Positions 1 through 10,015 of a stretch of DNA of 64,000 bases are shown piece after piece (position 1 is the stretch's first letter; each line of letters opens with the position of its first letter). Source of the stretch: Pinirhizobacter soli (GTDB taxonomy: Bacteria > Pseudomonadota > Gammaproteobacteria > Xanthomonadales > Rhodanobacteraceae); the NCBI RefSeq assembly GCF_015905305.1, contig NZ_JADZLQ010000002.1, forward strand, positions 742,361 to 806,360, given 5' to 3'. Made by a program: the position numbers and the translations under genes. The notes below the pieces were generated by a model, which was not told the DNA's origin, searched no databases, and saw only the letters and a list, made by a program, of their open reading frames with translations.

Positions 1-335
1 GAAGGCACGTTGGAGGCAAGGTTCAGCGCCACGATGTAGCCATCGCCCAGCACCGGACGCACGGCATCGGCTGCCTTGTCGCGGCTTTCGGCATCGGGGA
101 ATTTCATCAGCATGCGCTGGGCGACCAGGTCGACCTGGACGTCGGTCACGGCGAGCTTGTTCTGGTCCAGGATGCCCTGCACCTTCGACTTCAGCGCATC
201 GTCGACCACCTGACCGCGGTTGGGCGCGATCTGCAACGCGGGCGAAGGCTTGAACACGTTCGGCAGCGCATAGATCACGCCGAAGATCAGGACCAACACC
301 ACCAACGCGTACTTCCAGCGTGGAAAATCACTCAT
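1..335 (-). CDS. secD: Protein translocase subunit SecD (N-terminal part, cut by window edge)
   Basis: The reverse strand from the ATG at 335 encodes a protein beginning MSDFPRWKYALVVLVLIFGV, a single N-terminal membrane segment followed by a periplasmic start with YALPN, as in SecD. Only the first 111 or so residues are present; the rest lies left of the window. SecD is the inner-membrane protein that, with SecF and YajC, helps the SecYEG channel move proteins across the membrane using the proton gradient. It follows yajC by 57 bases on the same strand, the usual yajC-secD-secF order, so it is probably in the same operon. Confidence 0.93.
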   Translation of the reverse strand, partial: MSDFPRWKYALVVLVLIFGVIYALPNVFKPSPALQIAPNRGQVVDDALKSKVQGILDQNKLAVTDVQVDLVAQRMLMKFPDAESRDKAADAVRPVLGDGYIVALNLASNVP

Positions 336-392
336 GCCTTGCAATTCCCTGTAGGCCGGGGCCCAGGCCCCGGCTGGATCTGGACGGGTGGA

Positions 393-734
393 TCAGAGGC
401 CTTTCAGCGTGCCCTTGGGCAGCACCTGGGACACGGCGCCCTTCTGCAGCTTGACCTTCACATTGGGGGCCACTTCGACCGACAGGTACTGCTCGCCGAC
501 TTCGTCGATACGGCCGGCAATGCCGCCGTTGGTGACCACTTCATCGCCCTTGGCCAGGTTCGACAGCAGGTTGCGATGCTCCTTCTGGCGCTTCTGCTGC
601 GGACGGATCATGAAGAAATACATGAAGCCGAACATCAGCACGATCAGCACCAGCGGGGACAGACCCAGCGCGCTGCCCGCGCCAGCGGCGGGAGCGGCGG
701 CCTGGGCCACGACGGAAGTCAGGAAATTCATCAT
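393..734 (-). CDS. yajC: Preprotein translocase accessory subunit YajC
   Basis: About 113 residues, close to the 110 of the E. coli protein. It has a short N-terminus, one strong membrane segment (SPLVLIVLMFGFMYFFMI), then the hallmark RPQQKRQKEH stretch and a basic cytoplasmic domain with GDEVVTNGGI. YajC binds SecDF and supports Sec-dependent export. Two adjacent ATG codons (734 and 731) are possible starts. The open frame extends further upstream to 818 but that part reads as non-coding (SCCRR), so the internal methionines are preferred. It lies between tgt and secD in the conserved order. Confidence 0.93.
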   Translation of the reverse strand: MMNFLTSVVAQAAAPAAGAGSALGLSPLVLIVLMFGFMYFFMIRPQQKRQKEHRNLLSNLAKGDEVVTNGGIAGRIDEVGEQYLSVEVAPNVKVKLQKGAVSQVLPKGTLKGL

Positions 735-856
735 CAGTACTCGCAAGTTGCGGCGGCAACAGGAAAAACTGCCACCGACAGGTAAAAGGCCGGTGATTAT
801 GCCATGCGGGTGAGTCAAACGTGATGTTTGGACGCCGCAACAGCCGGCCAGTTCCG

Positions 857-1993
<1,137 letters not shown>

Positions 1994-2021
1994 TTATCAG
2001 GCGCAGGCCCGGCCCAAGGAT

Positions 2022-3056
2022 CTAAGCGCCCTTGCCGGGCCAGACCAGCATGGCGTCGCCATAGGAGAAGAAGCGGTAACGCTCCTGCACGGCATACCGG
2101 TACGCATCGAGGATGAACTCGCGGCTGGTCAGGGCGGACACCAGCATCAGCAGGGTCGACTGCGGCAGGTGGAAATTGGTGATGAGCCCGTCGATGCTGG
2201 TGATGCGGTAGCCCGGGAAGATGAAGATCTGCGTCTCGCCGGCAAAGGGATGCAGGCGACCTTCAACCGTGGCGCTTTCCAGCGCCCGGACCACGGTGGT
2301 GCCCACCGCGACCACGCGGCCCCCGGCGGCGCGGGTGCGGCGGATCTTCTCCACCAGTTCGGCACCGACATTGAGCCATTCGCGGTGCATCACGTGGTCG
2401 GTAATGTCTTCCGCGCGCATCGGCTGGAAGGTGCCGGCGCCCACGTGCAAGGTGACATAGCCGAAGTCCACGCCACGTTCGGCCAGACGGCCCAGCAGGC
2501 CTTCATCAAAATGCAGGCCCGCGGTGGGCGCCGCAACGGCGCCGGGCTCGCGGGCGAAAACCGTCTGGTAGCGGGTGGTGTCTTCCTGCCCGGGCCTGCG
2601 CTCGATATACGGCGGCAGGGGCATTTCCCCCAGGCGCAGCAGGATCTTCTCCAGCGGTTCGTGGCTCTCAAAGCGTAGGCGAAAGAACTCGCCCTCGCGA
2701 CCGAGCACGGTCACCGCGCTGCCGTCGGCCAGGACGATGCGGCCGCCTTCCTTCGGCTTCTTGCTTACCCCCAGTTGCGCCCGAGCCTCGTGCGTGCCGG
2801 TAACGCGCTCGATCAGGATCTCCACCGCGCCTCCGGATTCCTTATGGCCGAAGAGGCGGGCCGGCAACACGCGGGTGTCGTTGAAGACCAGCAGGTCGCC
2901 CGGCTGGAGCATGCCGGGCAGTTCCCGGAACTGGCGGTTCTGCCGCGTACCCGCGCCGCGGTCGAGCACCAGCAACCGGCTGGCCGAGCGTTCGGCCAGG
3001 GGCGATTGCGCGATCAGCGCGTTGGGCAGGTCGAAATCGAAATCGGATTTCTTCAA
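2022..3056 (-). CDS. queA: S-adenosylmethionine:tRNA ribosyltransferase-isomerase
   Basis: 344 residues beginning MKKSDFDFDLPNALIAQSPL, the family's typical N-terminus, with the conserved GDLLVFNDTRVLPARL, LPLPPYI-like segment (MPLPPYIERRPG) and GTTVVRALES motifs. QueA transfers the ribosyl part of AdoMet to preQ1-modified tRNA to make epoxyqueuosine. It starts the queA-tgt-yajC-secD block. An AG-rich segment (AAGGAG on the minus strand at about 3058) precedes the ATG, but very close. No preQ1 riboswitch-like structure was recognised upstream. Confidence 0.97.
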   Translation of the reverse strand: MKKSDFDFDLPNALIAQSPLAERSASRLLVLDRGAGTRQNRQFRELPGMLQPGDLLVFNDTRVLPARLFGHKESGGAVEILIERVTGTHEARAQLGVSKKPKEGGRIVLADGSAVTVLGREGEFFRLRFESHEPLEKILLRLGEMPLPPYIERRPGQEDTTRYQTVFAREPGAVAAPTAGLHFDEGLLGRLAERGVDFGYVTLHVGAGTFQPMRAEDITDHVMHREWLNVGAELVEKIRRTRAAGGRVVAVGTTVVRALESATVEGRLHPFAGETQIFIFPGYRITSIDGLITNFHLPQSTLLMLVSALTSREFILDAYRYAVQERYRFFSYGDAMLVWPGKGA

Positions 3057-3119
3057 AGGAGGACTAAACCGCGGGGACTGGACGCGATTATCGCCTGTCC
3101 ATGCGATACCTGCGCGTGA

Positions 3120-3722
3120 TCAGAGCCAGCCTTTTTGCCGCGCCAGGCGATAGGCCTCGATCCGGTTGGCCACGCCCAGCTTGCCGATCGCCTCGGACAG
3201 GTAGTTGCGTACCGTGCCATGGGACAGGTTCAGTTGCTGGGCGATATCGCTGGCCGCCTGCCCTTCCCCGGCCAGGCGCAATACCTGCCTTTCGCGGTCG
3301 TTGAGCGGATCGGCATCGGACCACGCCTCCAGCGCAAGCTCAGGGTCGATCGCCCGGCCGCCGCGGTGCACCGTACGCAGGGCCTCTGCGAGTTTCTCGG
3401 CAGGGGAGTCCTTCAGCAGGTAGCCGCCGACACCGGCATCGAGCGCCCGGCGCAGGAAGCCCGGCCGGGCGAAGGTCGTGACGATCACCACCTTCATCGG
3501 CAATTCGTGGCGACGCACGCGCTGGGCCAGTTCCAGGCCGGTGAGGCCGGGCATTTCGATGTCGGTCACCAGCACATCCGGCTTCAGGCGCTGCAACTCG
3601 CGCCAGGCCGCTTCGCCATCGGCCACGGAGCCGAGCACTTCGATGTCTGACTCAAGGTTCAAGAGCGCGGTCAACGCGCCACGCACCATGGCCTGGTCTT
3701 CGGCCAGCAGCACGCGGATCAC
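3120..3722 (-). CDS. LuxR/NarL-family response regulator (DesR-like)
   Basis: 200 residues from a GTG start at 3722; the longer open frame is read-through from the kinase gene. The receiver domain (1-120) has the acidic pair in LLAEDQ, phospho-acceptor D54 in LVTDIEMPG and the lysine in YLLKDS. The C-terminal LuxR helix-turn-helix is seen in LNDRERQVLRLAGEGQ and LSHGTVRNYLS. The GTG overlaps the stop of the kinase gene by 4 bases (GTGA), so translation is coupled. It is the only regulator in an operon with two kinases and an ABC exporter, and probably controls that operon or membrane-stress genes. The sensed signal is unknown. Confidence 0.9.
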   Translation of the reverse strand: MIRVLLAEDQAMVRGALTALLNLESDIEVLGSVADGEAAWRELQRLKPDVLVTDIEMPGLTGLELAQRVRRHELPMKVVIVTTFARPGFLRRALDAGVGGYLLKDSPAEKLAEALRTVHRGGRAIDPELALEAWSDADPLNDRERQVLRLAGEGQAASDIAQQLNLSHGTVRNYLSEAIGKLGVANRIEAYRLARQKGWL

Positions 3723-4891
3723 GCAGCCACCGCCAGCGGTACGCTCACCACGATCGCCGTGCCGCGGCGCGGCGGCGAGTCGATCTGCATCAGACCGCCC
3801 AGGCCCTGCACGCGTTCGCGCATGCCGGCCAGGCCATTGCCGTGCGCACCCAGGCCACCTCGACCATCGTCGTGGATCTGCATGCAAAATCTCCCGGGTT
3901 CATGACTGACCACCACGCGCGCATTACGTGCCTTGGCGTGGCGGTGGATGTTGGTGACCGCCTCGCGCAACACCAGGGCCAGCGTGGCTTCGATGTCGGG
4001 CGGCAGGCCAAGCGAAACAGGAAGCGACGCTTCGAAGGCCACGTCCGATGCCTCGAGCATCAGCCGCGCGGAAATGATCTCTGCGGCAAGGTCGCCGCGG
4101 CGCATGCCGGTGACCGCGGCGCGCACCTCGGCCAGGGCATGGCGGGACACGCGCTCGACTTCCTCCATCTCACGCTGCGCCCGCGGCGGATCGGCAATCG
4201 CCAGCCGACGCGCCAGCTCGGACTTCAATGTCACCAGCGACAAGGTATGGCCCAGGAGGTCGTGCAGGTCGCGGCCAATGCGTTCGCGCTCAGCCAGGGT
4301 GGCCAGCCGCCGCACTTCCACCTGCGACAGGCGCAGCTCCACGTCCTTGCGCACGTTGCGCAGGTAAAGCACGTTGCCGAAGCCGCCAACCACGCCACCG
4401 GCCAGCACGATCTCAAGCGCAGGCTTCACGCCACCGAACATCGGCCATGCCGCCGCCAGCAGCGTAAGCAGCAAGGTGCCGCCCAGCCACACGCGCGGAC
4501 GCTCAAGATAGGAAAGCGTAAGACTCGCGGTAAGCAGATAGCCCTCGGCGATACCGTTGAACGGCGCCAGCGCCATGCTGATCACCGCCATGCCCACGGC
4601 GATCCAGGGCAGGTATCGACGCGGCCCGATGAAGACCATGACGTAGATCGGCAGGTACACGGCGATCGACGCCAATGTCGGTGCGAACCAATGCCACGCG
4701 AAGCCGTTGGCGGCCAGGGGCACCTGCAGCAGTGCGATCAGCCAGAACACCGATACGCCTGCCTGCCAACGCAGGTACAACGGCGAATTGAGCTGTGCGA
4801 GGACCGAATCAGGCCGTGGCGAGAACACGCTCGCATACCATGCGTTGAACCGACCCGGGCATGGCGTGGACTGCATCGCCGTGGCCGTCAT
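3719..4891 (-). CDS. DesK-like sensor histidine kinase (second kinase of the pair)
   Basis: 390 residues. About five membrane segments fill residues 40-180, with no sizeable extracellular domain, so it probably senses something in the membrane. The HisKA_3 dimerisation segment follows with phospho-acceptor H210 in ERERIGRDLHDLLGHTLSL, and then a HATPase domain with the N box LREAVTNIHRHA and G box DDGRGG. The ATG overlaps the stop of the upstream kinase by 4 bases (ATGA) and its own stop overlaps the regulator start. It closely resembles that upstream kinase, which points to a tandem duplication. Confidence 0.9.
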   Translation of the reverse strand: MTATAMQSTPCPGRFNAWYASVFSPRPDSVLAQLNSPLYLRWQAGVSVFWLIALLQVPLAANGFAWHWFAPTLASIAVYLPIYVMVFIGPRRYLPWIAVGMAVISMALAPFNGIAEGYLLTASLTLSYLERPRVWLGGTLLLTLLAAAWPMFGGVKPALEIVLAGGVVGGFGNVLYLRNVRKDVELRLSQVEVRRLATLAERERIGRDLHDLLGHTLSLVTLKSELARRLAIADPPRAQREMEEVERVSRHALAEVRAAVTGMRRGDLAAEIISARLMLEASDVAFEASLPVSLGLPPDIEATLALVLREAVTNIHRHAKARNARVVVSHEPGRFCMQIHDDGRGGLGAHGNGLAGMRERVQGLGGLMQIDSPPRRGTAIVVSVPLAVAA

Positions 4892-6072
4892 GAAGCTTGC
4901 CGCGTCGCCGCCGGCGTGGACGGCACCACGCTTAACGCCGGCACCGTACGCGCGACAGGCATCGGCACGCGCAGCGATACGCGCGTACCGTGGCCGCGCC
5001 GCGACTCGATTTCAAGCACGCCGCCCAATGCCTTGGCGCGTTCGCGCATCCCGCAAAGCCCATTGCCATGATCGCCCACGCCCCCGCGTCCGTTGTCGGA
5101 GATGCAGAACTTCAATACGCCGTCCTCGACGTGAAGGCTGGCGTCCGCACGCGAGGCGCCAGCATGGCGATGGACGTTGGTGACCGCCTCGCGCAGGATC
5201 AACGCCAGCGCCGCCTCCACGTTCGGCGGCAAGTCGCCGACCTCGCTGGTGTAACTGAAAAACACTCCTGAAGCGTTGAGCAGCAACTTGCACGAAGCAA
5301 ATTCGGCGGCGATACCCGTGGTACGAATGCCTGTGACCGCCGAGCGCACCTCGGCCAGGGCATGCCGCGCCACGCGCTCGGCCTCTTCCACTTCCACCCT
5401 TGCCGCTGCGGGATCACGGTCGAACAGGCGCCGCGAGAGTTCGAGTTTCAAGGTGATAAGCGACAGCGTATGGCCCAGCAGATCGTGCAGGTCGCGGCCG
5501 ATGCGCTCGCGCTCGGCGGTGGCCGCCAGGCGGCGTACTTCTTCGTGCGACAGCTTCAGCTCCGCTTCGCGCTGCCAGTTCAGGCGATAGAACGAATTGC
5601 CCAGGCCCACGGTGATAGCGATGAAACACATGGTGACGGTGACCGCCACGGGCCAGTGCTTGAGCTGTGTGGCAATGGAAAAACACGCGACGGTTACCAG
5701 GACATAGGCCATCGCCCGTCGCGCCGTCGGTGCAAAACCCAGGTACGCACAGCAGAAAATCATGTACGTGCTGGCACCGGAATTGTTGAACCACAACAGC
5801 AAGAAAGCCAGCGCCGCCATGCCCAGGGCATAGCGCACGATCTCGCGGGCGGGACGGCAATAACAAAGCCAGTAGCAGGCCAGGAAAAATGGCAGCGTGC
5901 AGAACGTGGAATACCACCAGGAAGCCGGGAGCGTCTCGTTGGAGAAGATGAGGTCGCCGAACAGCCAACCTATCCACACCAGGTTCATCAGCATCAACGC
6001 CTTGACCTTTCCCGCACCCATATGGCGTCCGGCAATCGAATCAGGCGCTGGCTTGAGCCAATCGACGTTCAT
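4888..6072 (-). CDS. DesK-like sensor histidine kinase (first kinase of the pair)
   Basis: 394 residues from the ATG at 6072, chosen because GGGAG lies 8 bases before it; an in-frame ATG at 6087 has its purine stretch too close. Layout matches the neighbouring kinase: several membrane helices up to about residue 160, the linker EAELKLSHEEVRRLAATAERERIGRDLHDLLGHTLSLITLK containing the phospho-acceptor histidine, and a HATPase domain with LREAVTNVHRHAG and DNGRGG. The membrane part differs far more from its neighbour than the kinase core does, which suggests different inputs. It follows the permease gene by 38 bases. Confidence 0.9.
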   Translation of the reverse strand: MNVDWLKPAPDSIAGRHMGAGKVKALMLMNLVWIGWLFGDLIFSNETLPASWWYSTFCTLPFFLACYWLCYCRPAREIVRYALGMAALAFLLLWFNNSGASTYMIFCCAYLGFAPTARRAMAYVLVTVACFSIATQLKHWPVAVTVTMCFIAITVGLGNSFYRLNWQREAELKLSHEEVRRLAATAERERIGRDLHDLLGHTLSLITLKLELSRRLFDRDPAAARVEVEEAERVARHALAEVRSAVTGIRTTGIAAEFASCKLLLNASGVFFSYTSEVGDLPPNVEAALALILREAVTNVHRHAGASRADASLHVEDGVLKFCISDNGRGGVGDHGNGLCGMRERAKALGGVLEIESRRGHGTRVSLRVPMPVARTVPALSVVPSTPAATRQAS

Positions 6073-6110
6073 GACATGCGCTCCCATTCCCCAGCTTCGT
6101 GCATGTTACT

Positions 6111-6905
6111 TCACCCGTTCCTGCGCAAGCGCCGCGCCGCCAGGGCGAGGAAAATTCCCGTATAGGCGGCCAGCACCAGCACATGGACGGCATGGGCGCC
6201 CTGGCCAAGTCCCACCGCCGACAGGGCGAGCTGGTCCAGGTGATAGGCCGGCCAGATCGGGGCGATCGCCTGGATCGGCCCGGGCAGAAGGTTCAGCGGG
6301 AACCACAGTCCCGACAGAAAAGCCATCGGCAGGTAGATAAGGTTTACCAGGCCCGGAGCGCCCTGGCCCTTGATCAAGGTGCCAATGAACAGCCCCAACG
6401 CACAGAACGGCAGCACTCCCAGTACCTCGATACCGAAGAGGCTGGCGCCCTGCTCGAAAGTAAGGCCCGCGTGGGCCAGGAAGCCAGCCATCGCCAGCAG
6501 GATCAACGCCACCACGGCCGCCACCAGCAAGGCCATCACCATCTTGCCGATCAGGTACGCGCCCGGCGGCATGGGCATGGCGCGCTTGAGGGTAAGCAGG
6601 CCCGTGTCGCGTTCGAGCGCCAGCGATACGCCGAAGCCGAACAGGCCCGGCGCCATCACGCCGAACGTAGCGTAGCTGGCCAACAGGAAGCGCGAGGCAT
6701 CCGCTCCGTTGGCGCGACCGAGGAAAATGCCGAACATCAGGTAGAAGACCGACGGGAACAGCAACGTCGGCAGCAGGAATCCGGGCGCACGCAGGTAACG
6801 CAGGCATTCAGCGCGCGCTTCCATCAGGTAGGCACGAACCAAACGGCTGCGCGGCATGACGGCATCGGCCGGCGCGAGGGCCGGCATCGGGATCGCATTC
6901 ATCAC
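6111..6905 (-). CDS. ABC-2 type transporter permease
   Basis: 264 residues with about six hydrophobic segments, typical of single-domain ABC-2 permeases: PGFLLPTLLFPSVFYLMFG, then YATFGVMAPGLFGFGVSLALERD with the conserved ERDTGLLTLKR turn, and later helices ending ALAARRLRRNG. The ATG overlaps the ATPase stop by 4 bases (ATGA); a second ATG follows directly. With the ATPase it should make an exporter of 2+2 type. The substrate is not evident; close relatives next to DesK/DesR pairs are often linked to lipids, antibiotics or peptides, which is inference here. Confidence 0.9.
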   Translation of the reverse strand: MMNAIPMPALAPADAVMPRSRLVRAYLMEARAECLRYLRAPGFLLPTLLFPSVFYLMFGIFLGRANGADASRFLLASYATFGVMAPGLFGFGVSLALERDTGLLTLKRAMPMPPGAYLIGKMVMALLVAAVVALILLAMAGFLAHAGLTFEQGASLFGIEVLGVLPFCALGLFIGTLIKGQGAPGLVNLIYLPMAFLSGLWFPLNLLPGPIQAIAPIWPAYHLDQLALSAVGLGQGAHAVHVLVLAAYTGIFLALAARRLRRNG

Positions 6906-7831
6906 GCAGCCTCCTTGATCGATGCGTCCGGCGTATCGCCGGGTTCGCGGGTGAGTTCAGTAAACGCGTCGGCAAGGCCGCCGCGCTGGACTTCCAGTTC
7001 CGAAAGCGTCGCGTCGTCGGCGAGCATGCGGCGGACCACGACCTCGGCGTTGGTGGTCACTACCACCAGGCGTCCGTTCTCCTCGCGCACTTCCTGTACG
7101 TGCTCCCAGTTGGCGAGGGTGGCCCAGTCGAGCGTGGTGATGCAGCGGATGCGCTTGCGGTCGACGGTGGCGCGAAGCTCATCGACCGAGCCCTCGCTGA
7201 TGGCGCGCCCGCGCGCCATCACGCAAACGCGGTCGGCCAGGGCCTCGGCTTCTTCCAGGTAATGCGTGGTAAGCACCACCGAGACGCCATTGGCCACCTG
7301 CTGTCGCACGGCGGCCCACAGCGCCTGCCGCGCCTGCAGGTCCATGCCGACGGTGGGTTCGTCCAGGAACAGCAGTTCAGGGCGGCCGACGGTGGCCATG
7401 GCAAATTGCACGCGCCGTTGCTGGCCGCCGGAGAGGGCGCCGTAGCGGCGGCCGAGCAAGTCCTGCACACCGGCGAAACCCGCGGCCTCGGCCACCGAAT
7501 ACGGATGAGGGTAATAGCTGGCGGTGAGTGCGATGAGTTCACCCACCTTCAGCGTCTGCTGCAGAACGGCCGATTGCAGCATCACGCCCACTTTCCGGCG
7601 CGCTTCGATCCGCTGCGGATCGCGACCGAACAGTTCCACCGTGCCGCCGTCGGCGCGAAACAGGCCAAGCAGCAGGCCGATGGCGGTGGTCTTGCCCGCG
7701 CCATTGGGGCCGAGCAGGGCCAGCAATTGACCGCGACGCAACTCCAGGTCGAAACCCTGCAGGGCCACCTGTTTCCCATACGCCTTCTTTGCCCCGGCAA
7801 GCCGGGCGACGACCTGGTCTGGATGGGTCAT
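6902..7831 (-). CDS. ABC transporter ATP-binding protein
   Basis: 309 residues. Walker A is GPNGAGKTT (about residues 41-49), the signature motif is LSGGQQRR and Walker B is LLFLDEPTVGMD, followed by the switch histidine in TTHYLEEAE. The C-terminal extension of about 80 residues is common in drug- and lipid-type exporters. It is the first gene of the five-gene operon and has a strong Shine-Dalgarno (GGGAGGTG) 5 bases before the ATG. A 22-base inverted repeat overlaps that ribosome-binding site. Confidence 0.93.
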   Translation of the reverse strand: MTHPDQVVARLAGAKKAYGKQVALQGFDLELRRGQLLALLGPNGAGKTTAIGLLLGLFRADGGTVELFGRDPQRIEARRKVGVMLQSAVLQQTLKVGELIALTASYYPHPYSVAEAAGFAGVQDLLGRRYGALSGGQQRRVQFAMATVGRPELLFLDEPTVGMDLQARQALWAAVRQQVANGVSVVLTTHYLEEAEALADRVCVMARGRAISEGSVDELRATVDRKRIRCITTLDWATLANWEHVQEVREENGRLVVVTTNAEVVVRRMLADDATLSELEVQRGGLADAFTELTREPGDTPDASIKEAA

Positions 7832-7842
7832 GTCAGCACCTC

Positions 7843-7864
7843 CCTAAGTTGCGATCAGCTTAGG
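7843..7864. promoter_or_regulatory. Inverted repeat overlapping the Shine-Dalgarno of the ABC/kinase operon
   Basis: The arms CCTAAG and CTTAGG (6 bp, perfect) are separated by 10 bases. The proximal arm touches the GGGAGGTG ribosome-binding site of the ATPase gene. It could be an operator for the operon's own regulator or an RNA hairpin that affects translation. Neither role can be decided from the sequence. Confidence 0.4.
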
Positions 7865-8076
7865 AACGGCAAGGCAGCCGTATCAGTCCGGCTCGTCACC
7901 GCGTACGAGTGACAGCCGTCATCCGCTGCTGCGGTGCGGCATCGAAAAACGCCCGCCGGGGGTACCGGCGGCGCGGGGGCCATGGTATCCTTGGGTCAGA
8001 AAACCTATATGGTTTAGCTACTTAGAGCCGGCCTTAACGCACCGTGGTAGGCGCTCGACCTTATCAGGAGACCCCC

Positions 8077-9573
8077 ATGACCGTCATCGAGCAGCTCCGC
8101 GAGCTTCGCGACTTCGGCGGCCAGCCGCGTACCCGTGGCCTGGACGACGCCACCATCGAGCGTTTCGCTGCCCGCGATCCGGCCCTGGTTTCCGCCGTGG
8201 AACAGGCGGTGGCCTACCACCGTGCACTGCGCCCGGAGATGTCGGACATCCTGGCCATGGACGAGGACGCTCAGATCCAGGTGCTGCAGCACGATTTCAT
8301 CAATTTCTATCCCGACGACGGGGTCAACCCGTTCGTGCCTGCCGCCGCCCAGGGCCCCTGGCTGGTCACGCTCAAGGGCGCCGTGATGCACGATAACGGC
8401 GGCTACGGCATGCTCGGTTTCGGCCACAATCCCGCCCCGATCGCCGCCGCCATGGCGCGTCCGCAGGTCATGGCCAACGTGATGACGCCGAACGTGGCGC
8501 AGTTGCGCCTGACCCGCGCACTGCGCCAGGAACTGGGGCATACGCGCGGCGCCTGTCCGTTCTCGCATTTCATGATGCTCAACTCCGGCTCCGAGGCGGT
8601 CACGCTTGCCGCGCGCATCGCCGACGTCAACGCCCGGCTGATGACCGATACCGGCGGCAGGCATGCCGGCCGCGTCATCAAGCGCCTGGCCGTGAAGGGC
8701 GCCTTCCATGGCCGTACCGACGGCCCGGCGCTGTATTCGGACTCCTCGCGCAAAACATACAAGCAGTACCTGGCGAGCTTCCGTGACGAAGACACCCTGA
8801 TCACGGTGGAGCCCTACGACGTGGCCCAGCTGAAGGCCGCATTTGCCGAGGCCGACCGCCAGGGCTGGTTCATCCAGGCGATGTTCCTGGAACCGGTGAT
8901 GGGCGAAGGCGATCCGGGCCGCGCCGTCACGCCCGAGTTCTACCAGGCTGCTCGCGAACTCACCCTCGCCCACGGCTCGTTGCTGCTGGTGGATTCCATC
9001 CAGGCCGGCCTGCGCGCCCATGGTGTGTTGTCGATCGTCGATTACCCGGGCTTCGAGAAACTCGCAGCTCCCGACTTCGAAACCTATTCCAAGGCGCTCA
9101 ACGCCGGCCAGTACCCGATGTCGGTGCTGGCGGTGACCGACCGTGCCGCGGCGCTTTACCGCAAGGGCATCTACGGCAACACGATGACGGCCAACCCGCG
9201 TGCCATCGACGTCGCCCTGGCTACGCTTGGCGAACTGAATCCGGCGCTCCGCCAGAACATCCGCGACAAGGGTCGCGAGTTCCTGGACAAGCTCGAGGCA
9301 CTGAAGAACGAACTCGGTGGCCTGATCACCCGCGTACAAGGCACTGGCCTGTTGTTTTCGTGCGAGCTGGCGCCTGCATTCAAGTGCTTCGGCGCCGGTT
9401 CCACCGAGGAATTCATGCGTGAGCGTGGCATCGGCGTGATCCACGGTGGCGCCAACTCGTTGCGCTTCACCCCGCACTTCGCTGTCACCAGCGAGGAAAT
9501 CGACCTCATCGTCGACGAAGTACGCGTCGCCCTGCGCCAGGGCCCCCGCCGCCAGGAACAGGCCGCAGCCTGA
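8077..9573 (+). CDS. Class III pyridoxal-phosphate aminotransferase
   Basis: 498 residues from the ATG at 8077, preceded by CAGGAG at 8065-8070; the open frame extends upstream to 8044 without a ribosome-binding site. Fold type I class III features are seen: FMMLNSGSEAVTLAARIA binding the cofactor phosphate, AFHGRTDG, and the probable Schiff-base lysine in ETYSKALNAGQYPMSV. The aspartate segment reads LLLVDSIQAGLRAHG where most family members have DEVQTG, so it is a divergent subgroup and the amino donor cannot be named. It is divergent from the ABC operon and apparently monocistronic. Confidence 0.85.
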   Translation: MTVIEQLRELRDFGGQPRTRGLDDATIERFAARDPALVSAVEQAVAYHRALRPEMSDILAMDEDAQIQVLQHDFINFYPDDGVNPFVPAAAQGPWLVTLKGAVMHDNGGYGMLGFGHNPAPIAAAMARPQVMANVMTPNVAQLRLTRALRQELGHTRGACPFSHFMMLNSGSEAVTLAARIADVNARLMTDTGGRHAGRVIKRLAVKGAFHGRTDGPALYSDSSRKTYKQYLASFRDEDTLITVEPYDVAQLKAAFAEADRQGWFIQAMFLEPVMGEGDPGRAVTPEFYQAARELTLAHGSLLLVDSIQAGLRAHGVLSIVDYPGFEKLAAPDFETYSKALNAGQYPMSVLAVTDRAAALYRKGIYGNTMTANPRAIDVALATLGELNPALRQNIRDKGREFLDKLEALKNELGGLITRVQGTGLLFSCELAPAFKCFGAGSTEEFMRERGIGVIHGGANSLRFTPHFAVTSEEIDLIVDEVRVALRQGPRRQEQAAA

Positions 9574-9692
9574 CCCTTCGCACCCTTCCTGCCGGCCTTC
9601 AAAAACCGGCGGGAATCGGCGCCATAGTGCGCACGCCAGGCGTATAGTCCCCTCGCCGGCCGCCGGCCGGAATTCTCAACGGGAGGAATAGC

Positions 9693-10004
9693 ATGTCCAA
9701 GTACCTGCGCCTGGTTTCCGCCGTTTCCGCCTTCACCATCGCCGCCGCCTTCGCCCTGCCCGCCATGGCCAAGGACCCGACCCCGCAGCAACAACGCATG
9801 TCCACCTGCAACACGCAGGCGACGGGAAAGAAGGGCGACGAACGCAAGGCTTTCATGTCCAGCTGCCTGAAGGGCAGCGCCGCCGCGTCCCCTGCGAAAA
9901 TCACCCAGCAACAGAAGATGGTCAACTGCAACCATGACGCCACCGCCAAGTCGCTCAAGGGCGACGCCCGCAAGAGCTTCATGTCCACCTGCCTGAAAGG
10001 CTGA
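9693..10004 (+). CDS. PsiF-repeat periplasmic protein
   Basis: 103 residues. A signal peptide (about 1-26, ending ALPAMA) is followed by two PsiF repeats, one around residues 30-60 (QQQRMSTCNTQATGKKGDERKAFMSSCLKG) and one around 68-103, each with the C-N-x-x-A...GD-RK-FMS-CLKG pattern and two cysteines. PsiF of E. coli is induced by phosphate starvation, but its biochemical role is unknown. A ribosome-binding site (GGGAGG) precedes the ATG. No clear Pho box was recognised upstream. Confidence 0.88.
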   Translation: MSKYLRLVSAVSAFTIAAAFALPAMAKDPTPQQQRMSTCNTQATGKKGDERKAFMSSCLKGSAAASPAKITQQQKMVNCNHDATAKSLKGDARKSFMSTCLKG

Positions 10005-10015
10005 CGTCCAATTCC

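Noticed and set aside
7983..8035. Promoter candidate (TTGGGT, TTAGCT) before the aminotransferase
   Set aside because: Boxes match the consensus too poorly to list as a feature.
9593..9618. Stem CCTGCCGG / CCGGCGGG after the aminotransferase
   Set aside because: 8-bp stem with wobble and no T-run; not called a terminator.
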